64,000 nt of DNA from Siphonobacter sp. SORGH_AS_0500 (GCF_002838835.1 NZ_NHPP01000008.1:124001-188000); one strand, 5' to 3'; positions 34,057-44,126 are shown, counted from the stretch's first letter. Made by a program: numbers and translations. Notes: a model not told the origin generated them from the sequence alone.

Positions 34057-34098
34057 AAACCTGATCGTTATATTTTTGTAAATATAACGATCAGGTTT
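34057..34098. promoter_or_regulatory. Perfect 19-bp inverted repeat enclosing a TANNTTTG element
   Basis: Arms 34057-34075 and 34080-34098 are exact reverse complements around a 4-nt loop. TATTTTTG (34071-34078) lies within it. It is AT-rich and not followed by a T run, so a terminator is unlikely. It may be an operator or an RNA switch before the transporter gene. Confidence 0.5.
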
Positions 34099-34210
34099 TA
34101 ATGCTTTGTTTAAAGTTTTCTTCGGTAGTAACCTCCGGCTGGAACCATCTGAATTTCCTGCTGTTTAACTTTTCACGAGCGTTCTTTTGCATGTATTCCC
34201 GCCCGCTGGT

Positions 34211-35452
34211 ATGGAGCAAACATCTACCCTAACCCAAACGTATACTTCCCGTTATTATCCTTGGCTCATTGCGGGTTCTGGGTTGCTGATTTTAGTAACC
34301 ATCAACGGCTTGACCACTTCGTCACTTTCTGTTTTTGACGAAGTCCTTCAAAAAGAATTTGGCCTGAGTCGCAGTTTGCTCAAGTCCAGAGAAACGGTCA
34401 CCTACGCCATCTCGGCTACTTTTATCCTGTTTTCAGGTATACTGATTGATCGAATTGGCGTGAAGAGGTTACTAGTCGCCGGATTAACGTTTATGACACT
34501 GGCTCTAGCGGGGTATGGGTACGCTCAGTCGCTGGCGTTTCTGTACTTTATCCACGTATTACTAGGGCTGGCTTACGTTTGTGCGGGTTCGGTAGCGGTG
34601 GTGATTCTGGTATCAGCCTGGTTTCAGGAAAAAAGGGGTTTAGCTCTGGGGATTACCCTGGCTGGCACCAGTCTGGGCAGTGCCATTTTTCCCCCCATAC
34701 TTACCCAGTTGATCCAAACGCAGGGTTGGCGGCAGGCTTTTCACTGGCTGGCTTTTGTGCCTTTTGTCCTCTTGATATACACGGCCTTTCTGGTGCAGAG
34801 CACGCCCGAAAAAGCTGGATTAGAACCGTATGGAAGAAAATTTCCCGAGAAGACTTTGGTAAAACAGGGAAAGACCTACGCCGAAGCTCTGAGAATGCCG
34901 CTGTTTTGGCTCATTTCCCTATGTGGCTTTTTGACCTTTCTAGGCATCGTCGGCATCGTGTCCAATCTTTTTCTTCACTTGAGGAACATGGGTTATGGCT
35001 CACCCGAAGCCGCCTGGACTTTGTCTTTTTACTTTGCCTTAGCCCTGATTGGTAAGTTTATCGTTTCGTTCCTTTCCGATTATGTTTCGGTATATCCGCT
35101 CTTCACTACCTGTCTCGTTGGCTTGATGCTGGGAGCGTTGGGGTTAGCGAGTTTTTCCAGGGATTTAATTATTCCTTCCGTGGCCGTAGCAGCCTTAAGC
35201 TGGGGTGGTGTTTTTACGATGTACAATGTGTTGATCGTACGCAGTTTTGGTCTGAAAGCGGCTGGGAAAATCAATGGAACCATAAGTTTGTTTGAAAATT
35301 TTGGTTCACTTACGGGGCCCTGGGTAATGGGCTGGCTGTCCGAACAATATGGATCCTATCAGTACCCTCTTTTCCTGACTGCCGGTATTATTGGCTTTGC
35401 AGCGGTGGTTTCTATTTTCTTTTTTCGATTAACGCTTCATCCAAAGCATTGA
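34211..35452 (+). CDS. MFS transporter (OFA-like)
   Basis: The frame starts at TTG 34187, but ATG at 34211 (MEQTSTLTQTYTSRYYPWLI) gives a normal cytoplasmic N-terminus; 413 residues. Twelve transmembrane helices are visible. The inter-helix motif GILIDRIGVKRLLVAG (the MFS motif A, D-R-x-G-x-K-R) lies after TM2 and PVTLAWFQEKRGLALGITLAGTSLGSAIFPP-like packing is seen in TM5-6. The RGLALGI/GTSLG pattern suggests the oxalate/formate antiporter (OFA) branch of the MFS. Substrate unknown. Upstream is the 19-bp inverted repeat. Confidence 0.85.
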   Translation: MEQTSTLTQTYTSRYYPWLIAGSGLLILVTINGLTTSSLSVFDEVLQKEFGLSRSLLKSRETVTYAISATFILFSGILIDRIGVKRLLVAGLTFMTLALAGYGYAQSLAFLYFIHVLLGLAYVCAGSVAVVILVSAWFQEKRGLALGITLAGTSLGSAIFPPILTQLIQTQGWRQAFHWLAFVPFVLLIYTAFLVQSTPEKAGLEPYGRKFPEKTLVKQGKTYAEALRMPLFWLISLCGFLTFLGIVGIVSNLFLHLRNMGYGSPEAAWTLSFYFALALIGKFIVSFLSDYVSVYPLFTTCLVGLMLGALGLASFSRDLIIPSVAVAALSWGGVFTMYNVLIVRSFGLKAAGKINGTISLFENFGSLTGPWVMGWLSEQYGSYQYPLFLTAGIIGFAAVVSIFFFRLTLHPKH

Positions 35453-35691
35453 CCTTAAACTGTTTAGCAAAAAGGTTTAGTTCTGGGAAGAGCAATTTTT
35501 TTGTAGAGTTCATGCTTTGATGTACTTTCGCTTTACATTAAGAAAGCGACTAGTTTTCAGCCTTTTACAGCGACGAAAATCCTGATTACTTCGGTTAATC
35601 TCAGGGAAATTACGTTAAAACTGATCCAATAGACACTTATTCTTGATCCGAAGCGTTTAAATTCAGAACCAATTTGGAGAGAGTGAATTCG

Positions 35692-36462
35692 ATGAGAGCC
35701 ATTTTAATTGTATGGACAATCGTAGGGGTATTTCCGCAAGTATTCGGCCAATCCCCACAATTCGTCAGTCAAAACCATTCCCTAGCCAGAAACAATAGCA
35801 GTACAACGACTTCTGCAGCCGCTAAAGACAGCGATCTTGCTACGTTACACTGTATACCCTTATGGGGAGAAAAAAGTAAATCTGTTCAGCAGAAAAAAGA
35901 AGACGCAGCTTTCCTGAAAGCCTGTGATCAAAACTTTGAAACCAGAAGCGAAGCCAGTCGGTTTTTTGCTGAAAGAGGATGGGAGTATATCTCAGAAGGT
36001 GAGCTGGATACGGCTTGTTACCGCTTTAATCTGGCTCATTTGCTGGATGAAAAAAACAGTGATGCATACTGGGGCTTAGGCGTTGTTTGCCATCAGAAAG
36101 GCGACGGTTCGCAGGCCATTCGGATGTTGTCCAAAGGCGTGCTCTACGATTCTAGTAATTCAATATTACTTGACGATCTGGCGACGTTATACATTGGCCA
36201 GTTTCAGCAAACGAAGAACAGCGAAGATTTAAATCAGGCGTTTACGTTACTAAATCGTTCGGCTACTATTGATACGACCAATGGGACTACCTTCATGAAA
36301 TTAGCCCTCGCGGAATATCTGCGAAATGATTTCGATAAATCCTGGGAATACCTGCATAAATGCCGTCAGATCGACGTACAGGTATTAGATTTCAACTTCA
36401 TTGAACAGCTAGCCTCTCAAAAGGCCGATCCGCATGGTGTTTTCAATAAAGGGAAAGAATAA
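35692..36462 (+). CDS. Exported TPR-repeat protein
   Basis: An upstream TTG (35674) extends the frame, but ATG at 35692 starts the signal peptide MRAILIVWTIVGVFPQVFGQ, so I use it (256 residues). From about residue 95 there are three to four tetratricopeptide-like repeats: WEYISEGELDTACYRFNLAHLLDEKNSDAYWGLGVVCHQKGD, then SQAIRMLSKGVLYDSSNSILLDDLATLY, then DLNQAFTLLNRSATIDTTNGTTFMKLALAEYL. It would be a periplasmic or secreted protein-protein interaction module. Partner unknown. A strong terminator follows. Confidence 0.85.
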   Translation: MRAILIVWTIVGVFPQVFGQSPQFVSQNHSLARNNSSTTTSAAAKDSDLATLHCIPLWGEKSKSVQQKKEDAAFLKACDQNFETRSEASRFFAERGWEYISEGELDTACYRFNLAHLLDEKNSDAYWGLGVVCHQKGDGSQAIRMLSKGVLYDSSNSILLDDLATLYIGQFQQTKNSEDLNQAFTLLNRSATIDTTNGTTFMKLALAEYLRNDFDKSWEYLHKCRQIDVQVLDFNFIEQLASQKADPHGVFNKGKE

Positions 36463-36481
36463 TCGTAATTAAAGATTGAAT

Positions 36482-36515
36482 ACGAAGCCCTGATCAGCAA
36501 TGATCAGGGCTTCGT
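36482..36515 (+). terminator. Terminator of the TPR gene
   Basis: Perfect 15-bp stem (36482-36496 with 36501-36515), GCAA loop, followed by CGTTTATTAGTTTT. Confidence 0.75.
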
Positions 36516-36869
36516 CGTTTATTAGTTTTCCACACTACCATCGGTAAAAGATAGAAACGGTGGTGATTCTGCTGGCAGCACTATTGGCCAACCTTAGAAC
36601 TAAACATATGCTGCCAGCGAAAAGGCTGGCAGCGGCAGAAGAATAAAGGGTGGGTTAATGACAAGTTATACTGTTCTAGTCGTTTAATGCTAGTTTGAGT
36701 GGCTGCCAGTGGTAAAACTGTCCGGGCTACGTTGGCAGTGATAGAAGATTAAACGGTGGTCATTATCGCTGCCAGCTTTTCGCTGGCAGCATGTCTCTAG
36801 TTGTAGGATAACAGAAGGTATTGATAGGAATAGGTCCAGCAGCAAACGATAAACTGTGGTAACAATAAG
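36516..36869. repeat. Intergenic region with GCCAGC-type hairpins
   Basis: Two nearly perfect hairpins, GCTGCCAGC-N6-GCTGGCAGC at 36610-36633 and GCTGCCAGC-N5-GCTGGCAGC at 36768-36790, plus weaker matches nearby. No ORF. The same family recurs at 48733-48774, 54643-54664, 54808-54829 and 54956-54979. Confidence 0.85.
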
Positions 36870-37574
36870 CTAAGCCGCTACAGTTGTTGAAACGCCCATT
36901 TTCTTCTTGTAGTATCTCACTAACCAAGTGATGACAATCCCCACGGTTACGCCGGGTAAAATCCAGGTTATTAATGAAACGTAAGAAGGCGTTTGGGCAG
37001 GTAAGATCTTGGGAACTACCGTTACCAAAAAGGCTGTCAGCGTCGCTGCATAAGAAGCTAGCATACGGGCCAGGTGTGTGAAAAACCAGTGCATTTTCTC
37101 ATGCGGCACGCGACCCGAAAAACTTCGGTAATCGGCTAAACCACTTCCCAAGCACAGAGCAGTAAGTCCGACGAACAGAATTCCCAGAAAAGTATCGCCC
37201 GAACTAAATCGCTGAATGGCCCAAGCGAGGGTAACTAATCCAAAAAAGCTAACGGCGTACATCGCGGCCCAGTCCAGCCGGGCAGGTTGGCTGCTTATCT
37301 TTTTACGTAATAAAATTCGTTTTCCGGTAAAGGTCTGGTAAAAACTACCAACCCCCACGGGCAGGAAAAACTGCATTTTCAGAGAGAAGGGATCCAGTGT
37401 AAAAAGGCCAATGGTGGTTGTAAAAACTCCGAACATGGCCCAGTAATAAATTCGTCCCCAGAAGTTATGGGAGTTACCACCTTTACGGGTGATCATAGGA
37501 ATTACGCCAGTAAACAAAGCCGTAAAACCACTGATGATGTGAATAACCAGAAAGAGGGTATGAAGCGTTTTCAT
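36870..37574 (-). CDS. DUF2306-like multi-pass membrane protein
   Basis: 234 residues, about seven transmembrane helices. The start LHTLFLVIHIISGFTALFTGVIPMITRKGGNSHNFWGRIYYWAMFGVF, with a conserved His near TM1 and GNSHNFWGRIY after TM2, resembles the DUF2306 family of predicted membrane proteins. The middle HEKMHWFFTHLARMLASYAATLTAFL carries a second conserved His. Function unknown. ATG at 37574. It lies in a region of regulatory and membrane genes but shares no operon with them. Confidence 0.75.
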   Translation of the reverse strand: MKTLHTLFLVIHIISGFTALFTGVIPMITRKGGNSHNFWGRIYYWAMFGVFTTTIGLFTLDPFSLKMQFFLPVGVGSFYQTFTGKRILLRKKISSQPARLDWAAMYAVSFFGLVTLAWAIQRFSSGDTFLGILFVGLTALCLGSGLADYRSFSGRVPHEKMHWFFTHLARMLASYAATLTAFLVTVVPKILPAQTPSYVSLITWILPGVTVGIVITWLVRYYKKKMGVSTTVAA

Positions 37575-37716
37575 TGCATTCGTTGTTTGAGAAAGGATGG
37601 AACAAACGTAATCGACAATGAAAAGAAGTGCAATTTAAAGGGCTGTCTGTCAGTGTGCTGGGACGTTTGACAAAGGATTGGGATAATCGGAAAGCAACGG
37701 GGATGTTTGACAAAGC

Positions 37717-38562
37717 TTATTTGAAATGTTCGACCAGCGTAGAATACTTGCGAGCCACCGAAATAGGTTTATCTCCGTGTTTCAAATGCAGCTTGTAGCC
37801 TTGGGCATTACCCGTAACGTGTTCCACCTGATGGAGGTTAACAATAAAGGAACGATGGCAACGGGTAATAAAGTCGTATGAAATCTGTGTCTCCAGTCGG
37901 CTTAAGCTGCTGCGTATTAACTCCCGGCGGAGCGTGTATCCTTCCCGGAAAACTACCTCTGAATAATTATCTGCCGACTCCATATAAAGCAGATCCGTAA
38001 CGGGAAGTGTCAGGGTATCTTTTTCGTTCTCGGCAGTAAGCTGAAGCGTATGAAAAGTGTCGGCGATGACTTCCTGTGTGCTGAGCGGTTCGGGTTGCGG
38101 TGGGTTACTGTACCGTTTGAGTTTTCTAACGTATTCGGTTAAAGTAAACGCCGTCGTTGGAAAAATACCGATCAGGAGCGTAAAGCCTATCATGGTAATC
38201 AGATGAGAAAATTGAAAAGAATCCTCAAAACGAAGGGCATAATAGAGATAATTCAGACTACCAATAGCCAGGAAATGGGCTAAGATCAGCAGGATGTTTC
38301 GCCCGACTGTCCAGTTTTCTTCGGAAAAAAATCTGGGAAACAGGCGAGGGTAAACGAAGTAATGAATCAGCAAAACGCCACCCGTAATGACTCCATACAC
38401 CCAGGGCATAATCCATTTGTCGGGCGAATGAATATTATAACTTCCGAAAGGCTGAAAAATCATCAGAAATAAGCCCACAAACAGACCCGCTCCCGCACAG
38501 AGCAAAAACGTGGAGCGGGAGCGTTCGACGATCGGATGTGGTTGAGAGAACAGCCGAAACAT
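37717..38562 (-). CDS. Membrane-anchored LytTR transcription factor
   Basis: 281 residues. Four transmembrane helices lie in the first 150 (LLCAGAGLFVGLFLMIFQPFG, VYGVITGGVLLIHYFVYP, ILLILAHFLAIGSLNYLYYA, ITMIGFTLLIGIFPTTAFTL). The LytTR DNA-binding domain (about 175-281) has LPVTDLLYMESADNYSEV, RSSLSRLETQISYDFITRCHRSFIVNLHQVEHV and SVARKYSTLVEHFK. There is no receiver domain, so the membrane part may be the sensor. Such one-component regulators are common in this phylum. It is 42 bp downstream of the rhomboid gene on the same strand and is probably co-transcribed. Confidence 0.92.
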   Translation of the reverse strand: MFRLFSQPHPIVERSRSTFLLCAGAGLFVGLFLMIFQPFGSYNIHSPDKWIMPWVYGVITGGVLLIHYFVYPRLFPRFFSEENWTVGRNILLILAHFLAIGSLNYLYYALRFEDSFQFSHLITMIGFTLLIGIFPTTAFTLTEYVRKLKRYSNPPQPEPLSTQEVIADTFHTLQLTAENEKDTLTLPVTDLLYMESADNYSEVVFREGYTLRRELIRSSLSRLETQISYDFITRCHRSFIVNLHQVEHVTGNAQGYKLHLKHGDKPISVARKYSTLVEHFK

Positions 38563-38604
38563 GAATATCTATTGACAGAATAAGTAACTCAAAATGCTTT
38601 AAAC

Positions 38605-39219
38605 TTATCCAGTAATCTGATTAATAAATAACTGAATAACGGGCGGATAAATAGCAATGGCGAAGACAATGCCAAACAACGCTCCCCATAAGTGAGCCGA
38701 GTGGTTAACGCGACCTAATCCACGCTGAGCTTCCCAATAGGTATAGGCCAGATACAGACCACCAAAAATCCAGCCGGGAATGTCAATCGGAATAAAAAAG
38801 AGACGCAGGGGGGTAGTAGGGGCAAACATAATGCCTGCAAAAATCACGGAAGAAACCCCACCCGAAGCTCCGAGGGAATTATAGCCCGGATCGTTCTTAT
38901 GTTTCAGGAATGTAGGAATGTCCGAAATGATAATACCGCCGATATACAACGCCACAAATAACCAACTGCCCAAGGGTGAAACCTGCGAGAAGATATATTC
39001 CACCAGATTCCCGAAAGAATACAGCGAAATCATGTTGAAGGCCAGGTGGCCAATGTCGGCGTGAATGAAACCCGAGGTCAGAAAACGCCAGTATTCATTT
39101 TTACGATGTACCTGATAGGGATTCAGAATCCATTGACGCATGATGGAATCATTATTCCAGGCATATATACTTGCCCCAACGGCCAGTAGTACAAAAAGGG
39201 TGGTTAGCATAATATCCAT
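38605..39219 (-). CDS. Rhomboid-family intramembrane serine protease
   Basis: 204 residues with six membrane segments. The catalytic dyad is present: S119 in LGASGG and H176 in NHSAHLWGA. The loop WRFLTSGFIHADIGHLAFNMISLYSFG is the conserved H-x4-N region after TM1. It cleaves membrane proteins within the bilayer. The LytTR membrane regulator follows 42 bp downstream; whether the protease processes that regulator is untested. Confidence 0.93.
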   Translation of the reverse strand: MDIMLTTLFVLLAVGASIYAWNNDSIMRQWILNPYQVHRKNEYWRFLTSGFIHADIGHLAFNMISLYSFGNLVEYIFSQVSPLGSWLFVALYIGGIIISDIPTFLKHKNDPGYNSLGASGGVSSVIFAGIMFAPTTPLRLFFIPIDIPGWIFGGLYLAYTYWEAQRGLGRVNHSAHLWGALFGIVFAIAIYPPVIQLFINQITG

Positions 39220-39431
39220 ACAGTATAAACTTAAGATTTGCTGCGGGTTATGGGGCTCAAATGGGTTTTAAAATGCACTTAAACTCGAAGCGAGACATAC
39301 TTTCAGTCGAAAGATAACGGGAATTTGACGCGTAAAAATAGCTCTTTTCGTTGGGCGGTAGCGGTTTTGGAAAAAAACTACTAATTTACCTACGGGCCGC
39401 AATCCTGTTCATCCTAACTACGTCATGGGTT

Positions 39432-40757
39432 ATGATATCCTCTCGTCGTTCTTTCTTCCGACAGTCGGCCCGTATTGCTGTTTCCAGCGGGGTCCTGTTT
39501 CCCTCACTCAAACCCCTTACCGAATCTTACTTTACCGAAATTAAACGGTATCAATCCGCTAAAAGTGCCGAAGCACTGGCAGCAGACGAAGATTTTTGGG
39601 CGATGATTCAACAAGCCTATACGGTTTCTCCCACCACTCTGAATCTGAATAACGGCGGCGTAAGCCCGGCTCCGACATTGGTGCAGGAAGCCGTAGAGCG
39701 TTACTTCAGGTATTCCAACGAAGCTCCGAGCTACTACATGTGGCGGGTGCTGGATCAGGGCCGGGAACCGCTGCGGGAACAACTGGCTAGACTAGCCGGA
39801 ACCTCGCCCGAAGAAATTGCCATTAACCGAAATGCAACGGAAGCTCTCGACACGGTGATTCTGGGTTTACCCCTGCAAAGAGGTGACGAAGTGGTCGTTT
39901 CCAATTTCGATTATCCCAACATGATGAGTGCCTGGCGGCAACGCGAGTTACGCGACGGGCTGAAGCTCAATTACGTGAAGTTACCCATGCCTTGCGAAGA
40001 CGAAAACCGGATGGTAAAACTCTTTGTGGAGCAAATGACACCCCAGACGAAAGTAGTGCATCTGACGCACGTCATTAACTGGTCGGGGCAGGTATTACCT
40101 GTTCGGAAAATTGCGGACGAGGCTCACAAACGGGGAATCGAAGTGCTGGTAGATGGAGCCCACAGTTTTGTGCATCTGGATTATAAAGTCCCCGAGCTGG
40201 GTTGCGATTATTTCGGTACGAGCCTACATAAATGGCTCAGTGCCCCGATTGGGACGGGGATGTTATGGGTGAAGAAAGAGAAAATTTCGAAGGTATTCCC
40301 GCTCGTACCCAATGAACAGCCGCAATCGGATAACATCCGCAAATTTGAAAATCTCGGCACACGACCGTTCTTCATCGAACAGGCCATTGCTCAGGCCATT
40401 CAGTTTAATAACGCCATCGGCTCGGCCCGGAAGTACGAGCGACTGTTTTATCTCAAGAATTACTGGGCCGAAAAAGTGAAGGATATTCCGGGGATTGAGC
40501 TATATACTTCCCTGAAAAAAGGCTATTCAGGAGCTCTGGCTGTGGTAGGGGTAGAGGGCTTGAAGCCGGGCGAACTGGAAAGTCAGTTACTAACCCGGTT
40601 TAAGATTCATACCACGCCGATAGATAAGGAAAATGTGAAAGGCGTTCGGGTAACGCCTCATGTGTACATTCTACCGTCGGATCTGGATCGGCTGGTGAAC
40701 GCTTTAACGATTTTAGCCAAAGAAAGCTCCGGGAAATTAGCAAAGGCCGGAAAGTAA
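39432..40757 (+). CDS. Tat-exported class V aminotransferase (PLP enzyme)
   Basis: The open frame begins at TTG 39351, but ATG at 39432 starts a twin-arginine signal (MISSRRSFFRQSARIAVSSGVLF), and this is the start I use (441 residues). The mature enzyme follows the class V aminotransferase fold (VSPTTLNLNNGGVSPAPTLVQEAVERYFRY, EIAINRNATEALDTVILGLPL, VLVDGAHSFVHLDYKVPELGCDYFGTSLHKWLSAPIG). The PLP-binding lysine is in HKWLSAP. Cysteine-desulfurase-like and isopenicillin-N-epimerase-like enzymes share this fold; Tat export suggests action in the periplasm with PLP loaded before export. A terminator follows. Confidence 0.88.
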   Translation: MISSRRSFFRQSARIAVSSGVLFPSLKPLTESYFTEIKRYQSAKSAEALAADEDFWAMIQQAYTVSPTTLNLNNGGVSPAPTLVQEAVERYFRYSNEAPSYYMWRVLDQGREPLREQLARLAGTSPEEIAINRNATEALDTVILGLPLQRGDEVVVSNFDYPNMMSAWRQRELRDGLKLNYVKLPMPCEDENRMVKLFVEQMTPQTKVVHLTHVINWSGQVLPVRKIADEAHKRGIEVLVDGAHSFVHLDYKVPELGCDYFGTSLHKWLSAPIGTGMLWVKKEKISKVFPLVPNEQPQSDNIRKFENLGTRPFFIEQAIAQAIQFNNAIGSARKYERLFYLKNYWAEKVKDIPGIELYTSLKKGYSGALAVVGVEGLKPGELESQLLTRFKIHTTPIDKENVKGVRVTPHVYILPSDLDRLVNALTILAKESSGKLAKAGK

Positions 40758-40776
40758 ATAGCTGATATTTATCCGT

Positions 40777-40823
40777 AAATTCCCCGTGGAAGAAAAAACT
40801 TCTGCGGGGAATTTCCTTTTTTT
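40777..40823 (+). terminator. Terminator after the aminotransferase gene
   Basis: 10-bp core stem (40777-40786 with 40805-40814), extended by six more pairs to a 6-A loop, then CCTTTTTTT. Confidence 0.85.
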
Positions 40824-40883
40824 GTATCTACGTAATGGTTAGAAAAGTAGTCGTGGCGAAGGCCCAACCCAATCAGTTTTTTT

Positions 40884-43800
40884 ATGAAAAAGTATTTACT
40901 CGGCGTTTTTATTTTGATAAGTAGCATTCAAATCTGGGCCCAGACGACGGCTCCAAAGGAGGAATTTACGTATAGCCTGGATCCAACGATGCCGAACTAT
41001 GCACCTAGTTATGATTTGTCGCTTGCTTCAGGAAAAAACAAGGTATTTGCTTTAGCTCGGGCTTCTAATACGGGTCCGTCTTCTTCGTTTGGTTTGGAAG
41101 AACTGGCCTCTTTTAATTCGGCTAATGCCAAGTTAACGACTACCTTACAAAGCTGTTCCCGAACCCCTGGACTAGGCACTCCATGTATCTCTTCCTACAA
41201 TGCACTAACGGCCGTGCAGGAAAATGGGATGATCCTGAGTAGTCAGGACTCCATCAAAAGATATAATGATACCCACGTGTTACAGTGGAAAGTAGCCACT
41301 CCACAAGATGCCCGGGTAGTCAATGCTTTACCCGTCATTTATCAGGCATCGTCTGATATTTTCTATTTTTATTATACCAATTTGGTTACGAATAAACAGA
41401 CCGTTTATCAGCTAAAGTCTGGGGTTATTACGGCTATTTTAACTGAAACTATTGCTGGCTCTCCAACGATTTCAGCCTTATCGACTACCTCAGATGGAGG
41501 GTTTGTATTACTGGCAAAAGACGGTCTGCGTAAATATGACTCGGCGGGAAAAATAAGCTGGACCAAGTCGGGATATTCAGGTAGTTTTCTGATTAGTAAT
41601 GATTCCTTCATTTATATTAATGATTCCAAAACGATTACCAAAGTAACCAGTACGGGTAATCAAGTCTGGAAACTTAATGTAGACGGAGTCGCCAATGGGC
41701 TGTTGCAAAGTGACGGAAGTCTGTGGGTTCGTACGGGGACTAGTATCGTTAAAATTAGTGCTTTAGGTCAAACGTCTATTACTATTAGTCAGCAGGCAGA
41801 ACAGATTATTCTGACCACTACTAACGAAATTGTGGCTTTGGTAAAGAATAGTGCGGAAAGCTTTGATCTGAAAAAGTATAGCACTACAGGAAGTCTGAAA
41901 TGGACTAAGAATATCGGTTTTGGCGGAACAATTGTAGCTGCTACGGACGGAGGAATTTACTATACTGCCTATAAACTCAAAGGAAAAAATACGTCTACCC
42001 AGACTAATTATTATGTGCCTGAGTTATACAAATTAGGTATAGACTGCTCGTTAACGGCCCTCATTACTGCTCCCTCATCGACGGCCATTTGTACGGGAAC
42101 GAGCTTGAAACTGACGGCGAAACCTACCAGTACGGCTTCGACGGCTTACTCGTATCAGTGGAAAAAAGATAGTGTCAACGTTGGGACAAACTCCGCCGAA
42201 TTTACGGCGAGTCAGGCTGGGAAGTATTTCGTAGTCGTAACTCAGGGCAGCTGCACCACTACTTCGAATGCATTGAACATTACCTTAACCGCATTGCCTA
42301 CTAACGACTATTACGGGTAATAAAGACGAAATCTGCGAGGGAACGACAATTACCTTAGCAACTAAAGCTTCAGGGGGTTCGGGGTCTGTCTACACGTATC
42401 AGTGGAAAAGAAACGAGGTGGATTCTTCGGGTGCAAACCTGGCCTCACTGGCTGTAAAGACCTCCGGTACGTATAGCGTGACGGCTAAGGATACCAATGG
42501 TTGCGTTTCTAAGCCGCAAAGTACGGTTGTGACGATTATCAAGCCAATGCTTTACATTACGCCTGCCTATACTTCCAACCAAAGAAATTGGCTTTGCTCT
42601 GCCGATAAAGATAGCACTAAACTCCAAATCTATTCGGGGCCCAACTTTAAAGCAGAAACCTATAGCTGGACGCGGAACGGAGCGGAAATCAGCAAAAGCA
42701 GTGCTCCCATTTATGTCAAGGACGCAGCAGAATACACGCTTGAAATTTCTAATTCGAATGGCTGTAAGGCTAAGTCTCCTTTGGTTAAAACAGAGGTTTT
42801 CCCTTCGCCTAAGGCCAACGCGGGTCCCGGTGCCACGCTGACGGGATCAGAGGTATATGATTTGAAAAAGCTGAACGTTACTACTGCTTCCGGCGGAACG
42901 CCCGGCTATACGTATTACTGGGACACTTTCCCCGGGACGCAGTCTTACAGCGAGGCTAACCCCACGTTTGCTCCGTTTACAAATAACACGAATGTAATTC
43001 TAACGCTGGTGGACAGTAAAAACTGCGTGTCCCGCGATACTGCCTATGTACAGGTCAATAGTTGTAAAATCAGAACTTCCATCCGGGCAGCCAATAACCT
43101 GACTTATGTGTGTTCGGGTAATACATTGACGCTGTTAGGCTCGGTTACGGATACGCTGGGAGCGGTAAAATATAGCTGGCGGGAAGGCAATACAGTAGTT
43201 GGAACGGGTAAAAATGTAAGCATTAGCAAAGCCGGTTCTTATTACCTGAGTGTGGAGGATTCTAAGGGCTGCATGAGCACCTCTAATATTCAGGTGATTA
43301 CGTTGAAAGATTCTCCCAAACCCGTCATTACAGGCGATACCTCGTATTGCAAAGGCGGCGGAGCTTTATTGACTGTAGTTGTTACGGGCGGGCAGCCTTC
43401 GTATAGATACAAATGGGAATTGGGCTCAGCTCCCGTGACTGGTGGAACCTCGAGACAGTATAACGCCTCTGCTCCGGGTAGCTACTACGTAACCGTCACC
43501 GATACGCTAGGTTGTTATACTCGTTCGACGGTTAAGGTTATTACTGAAAAGGGAGCAGACCTGGTATCGAATATCACGCCAGCTACGTCACTTCAGGTCA
43601 TGGAGCCTGATAGTGTGATTCTGAATGCCCCTTCAGGACTAAATTATAACTATCTATGGCGGAAGGATAATGCAAATGTGACCGGAGCTAATGGAGCTCG
43701 TCTGGTGTTAAAAGGTTCCAGAAGTAGCGGCAGTTATGTAGTAATTGTATCGCGGGATGGGTGCTCAGTTCCCTCACAGTCAGTGATGGTTCGTATCGAA

Positions 43801-44088
43801 GCCCCAACGGCTGTCGAGCCCACCTCACCTCAGATAGCAGTGCTGGTTGCCCCAAATCCTGCCCGGAATCGGGCAGTAGTGTCGGTTACGCTGCCGCAGG
43901 CTTCTTCGGCTCAGATCCAGTTATACAACCTCATGGGTCAACCGCTGGTATCGCAGGGGAGCTCTGATGTGTCAAAAGATCACCGATTTGAGTTAGACTT
44001 GTCCAGTTTGTCTTCGGGACTGTTTATCTGGAAAGTTCAGGCTGGGCATCAATCCCAGCAGGGACGGTTGATCAAGAATGACGAGTAA
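40884..44088 (+). CDS. Large T9SS-secreted multi-domain surface protein, frameshifted
   Basis: Read as one gene. The first frame (40884-42320) has a signal peptide (MKKYLLGVFILISSIQIWAQ), an N-terminal region with no named motif, and the start of Ig-like modules (CTGTSLKLTAKPTST...YSYQWKKDSVNVG). It stops at 42318-42320. The +1 frame opens after a TAA at 42286-42288 and continues with TTITGNKDEICEGTTITLA, the next Ig-like module, then more modules, ending in a type A T9SS sorting domain (VAPNPARNRAVVSV...QIQLYNLMGQPLVS...LSSGLFIWKV). One extra base lies between 42289 and 42317; deleting the T at 42302 would give an ALPTTTITGN junction. Restored length about 1067 residues. Likely adhesin or surface protein. 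Confidence 0.88.
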
Positions 44089-44095
44089 GAACAAA

Positions 44096-44126
44096 AAAGG
44101 TAAAGGCTTATACGGCCTTTACCTTT
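44096..44126 (+). terminator. Terminator after the T9SS protein
   Basis: Perfect 12-bp stem (44096-44107 with 44115-44126), 7-nt loop, then CTACT; modest U content. Confidence 0.55.

Noticed and set aside
42418..44088. Separate 556-residue gene starting at GTG 42418
   Set aside because: Its frame is open upstream to 42289 and continues the Ig-like modules of the preceding ORF; it is the second half of one frameshifted gene.
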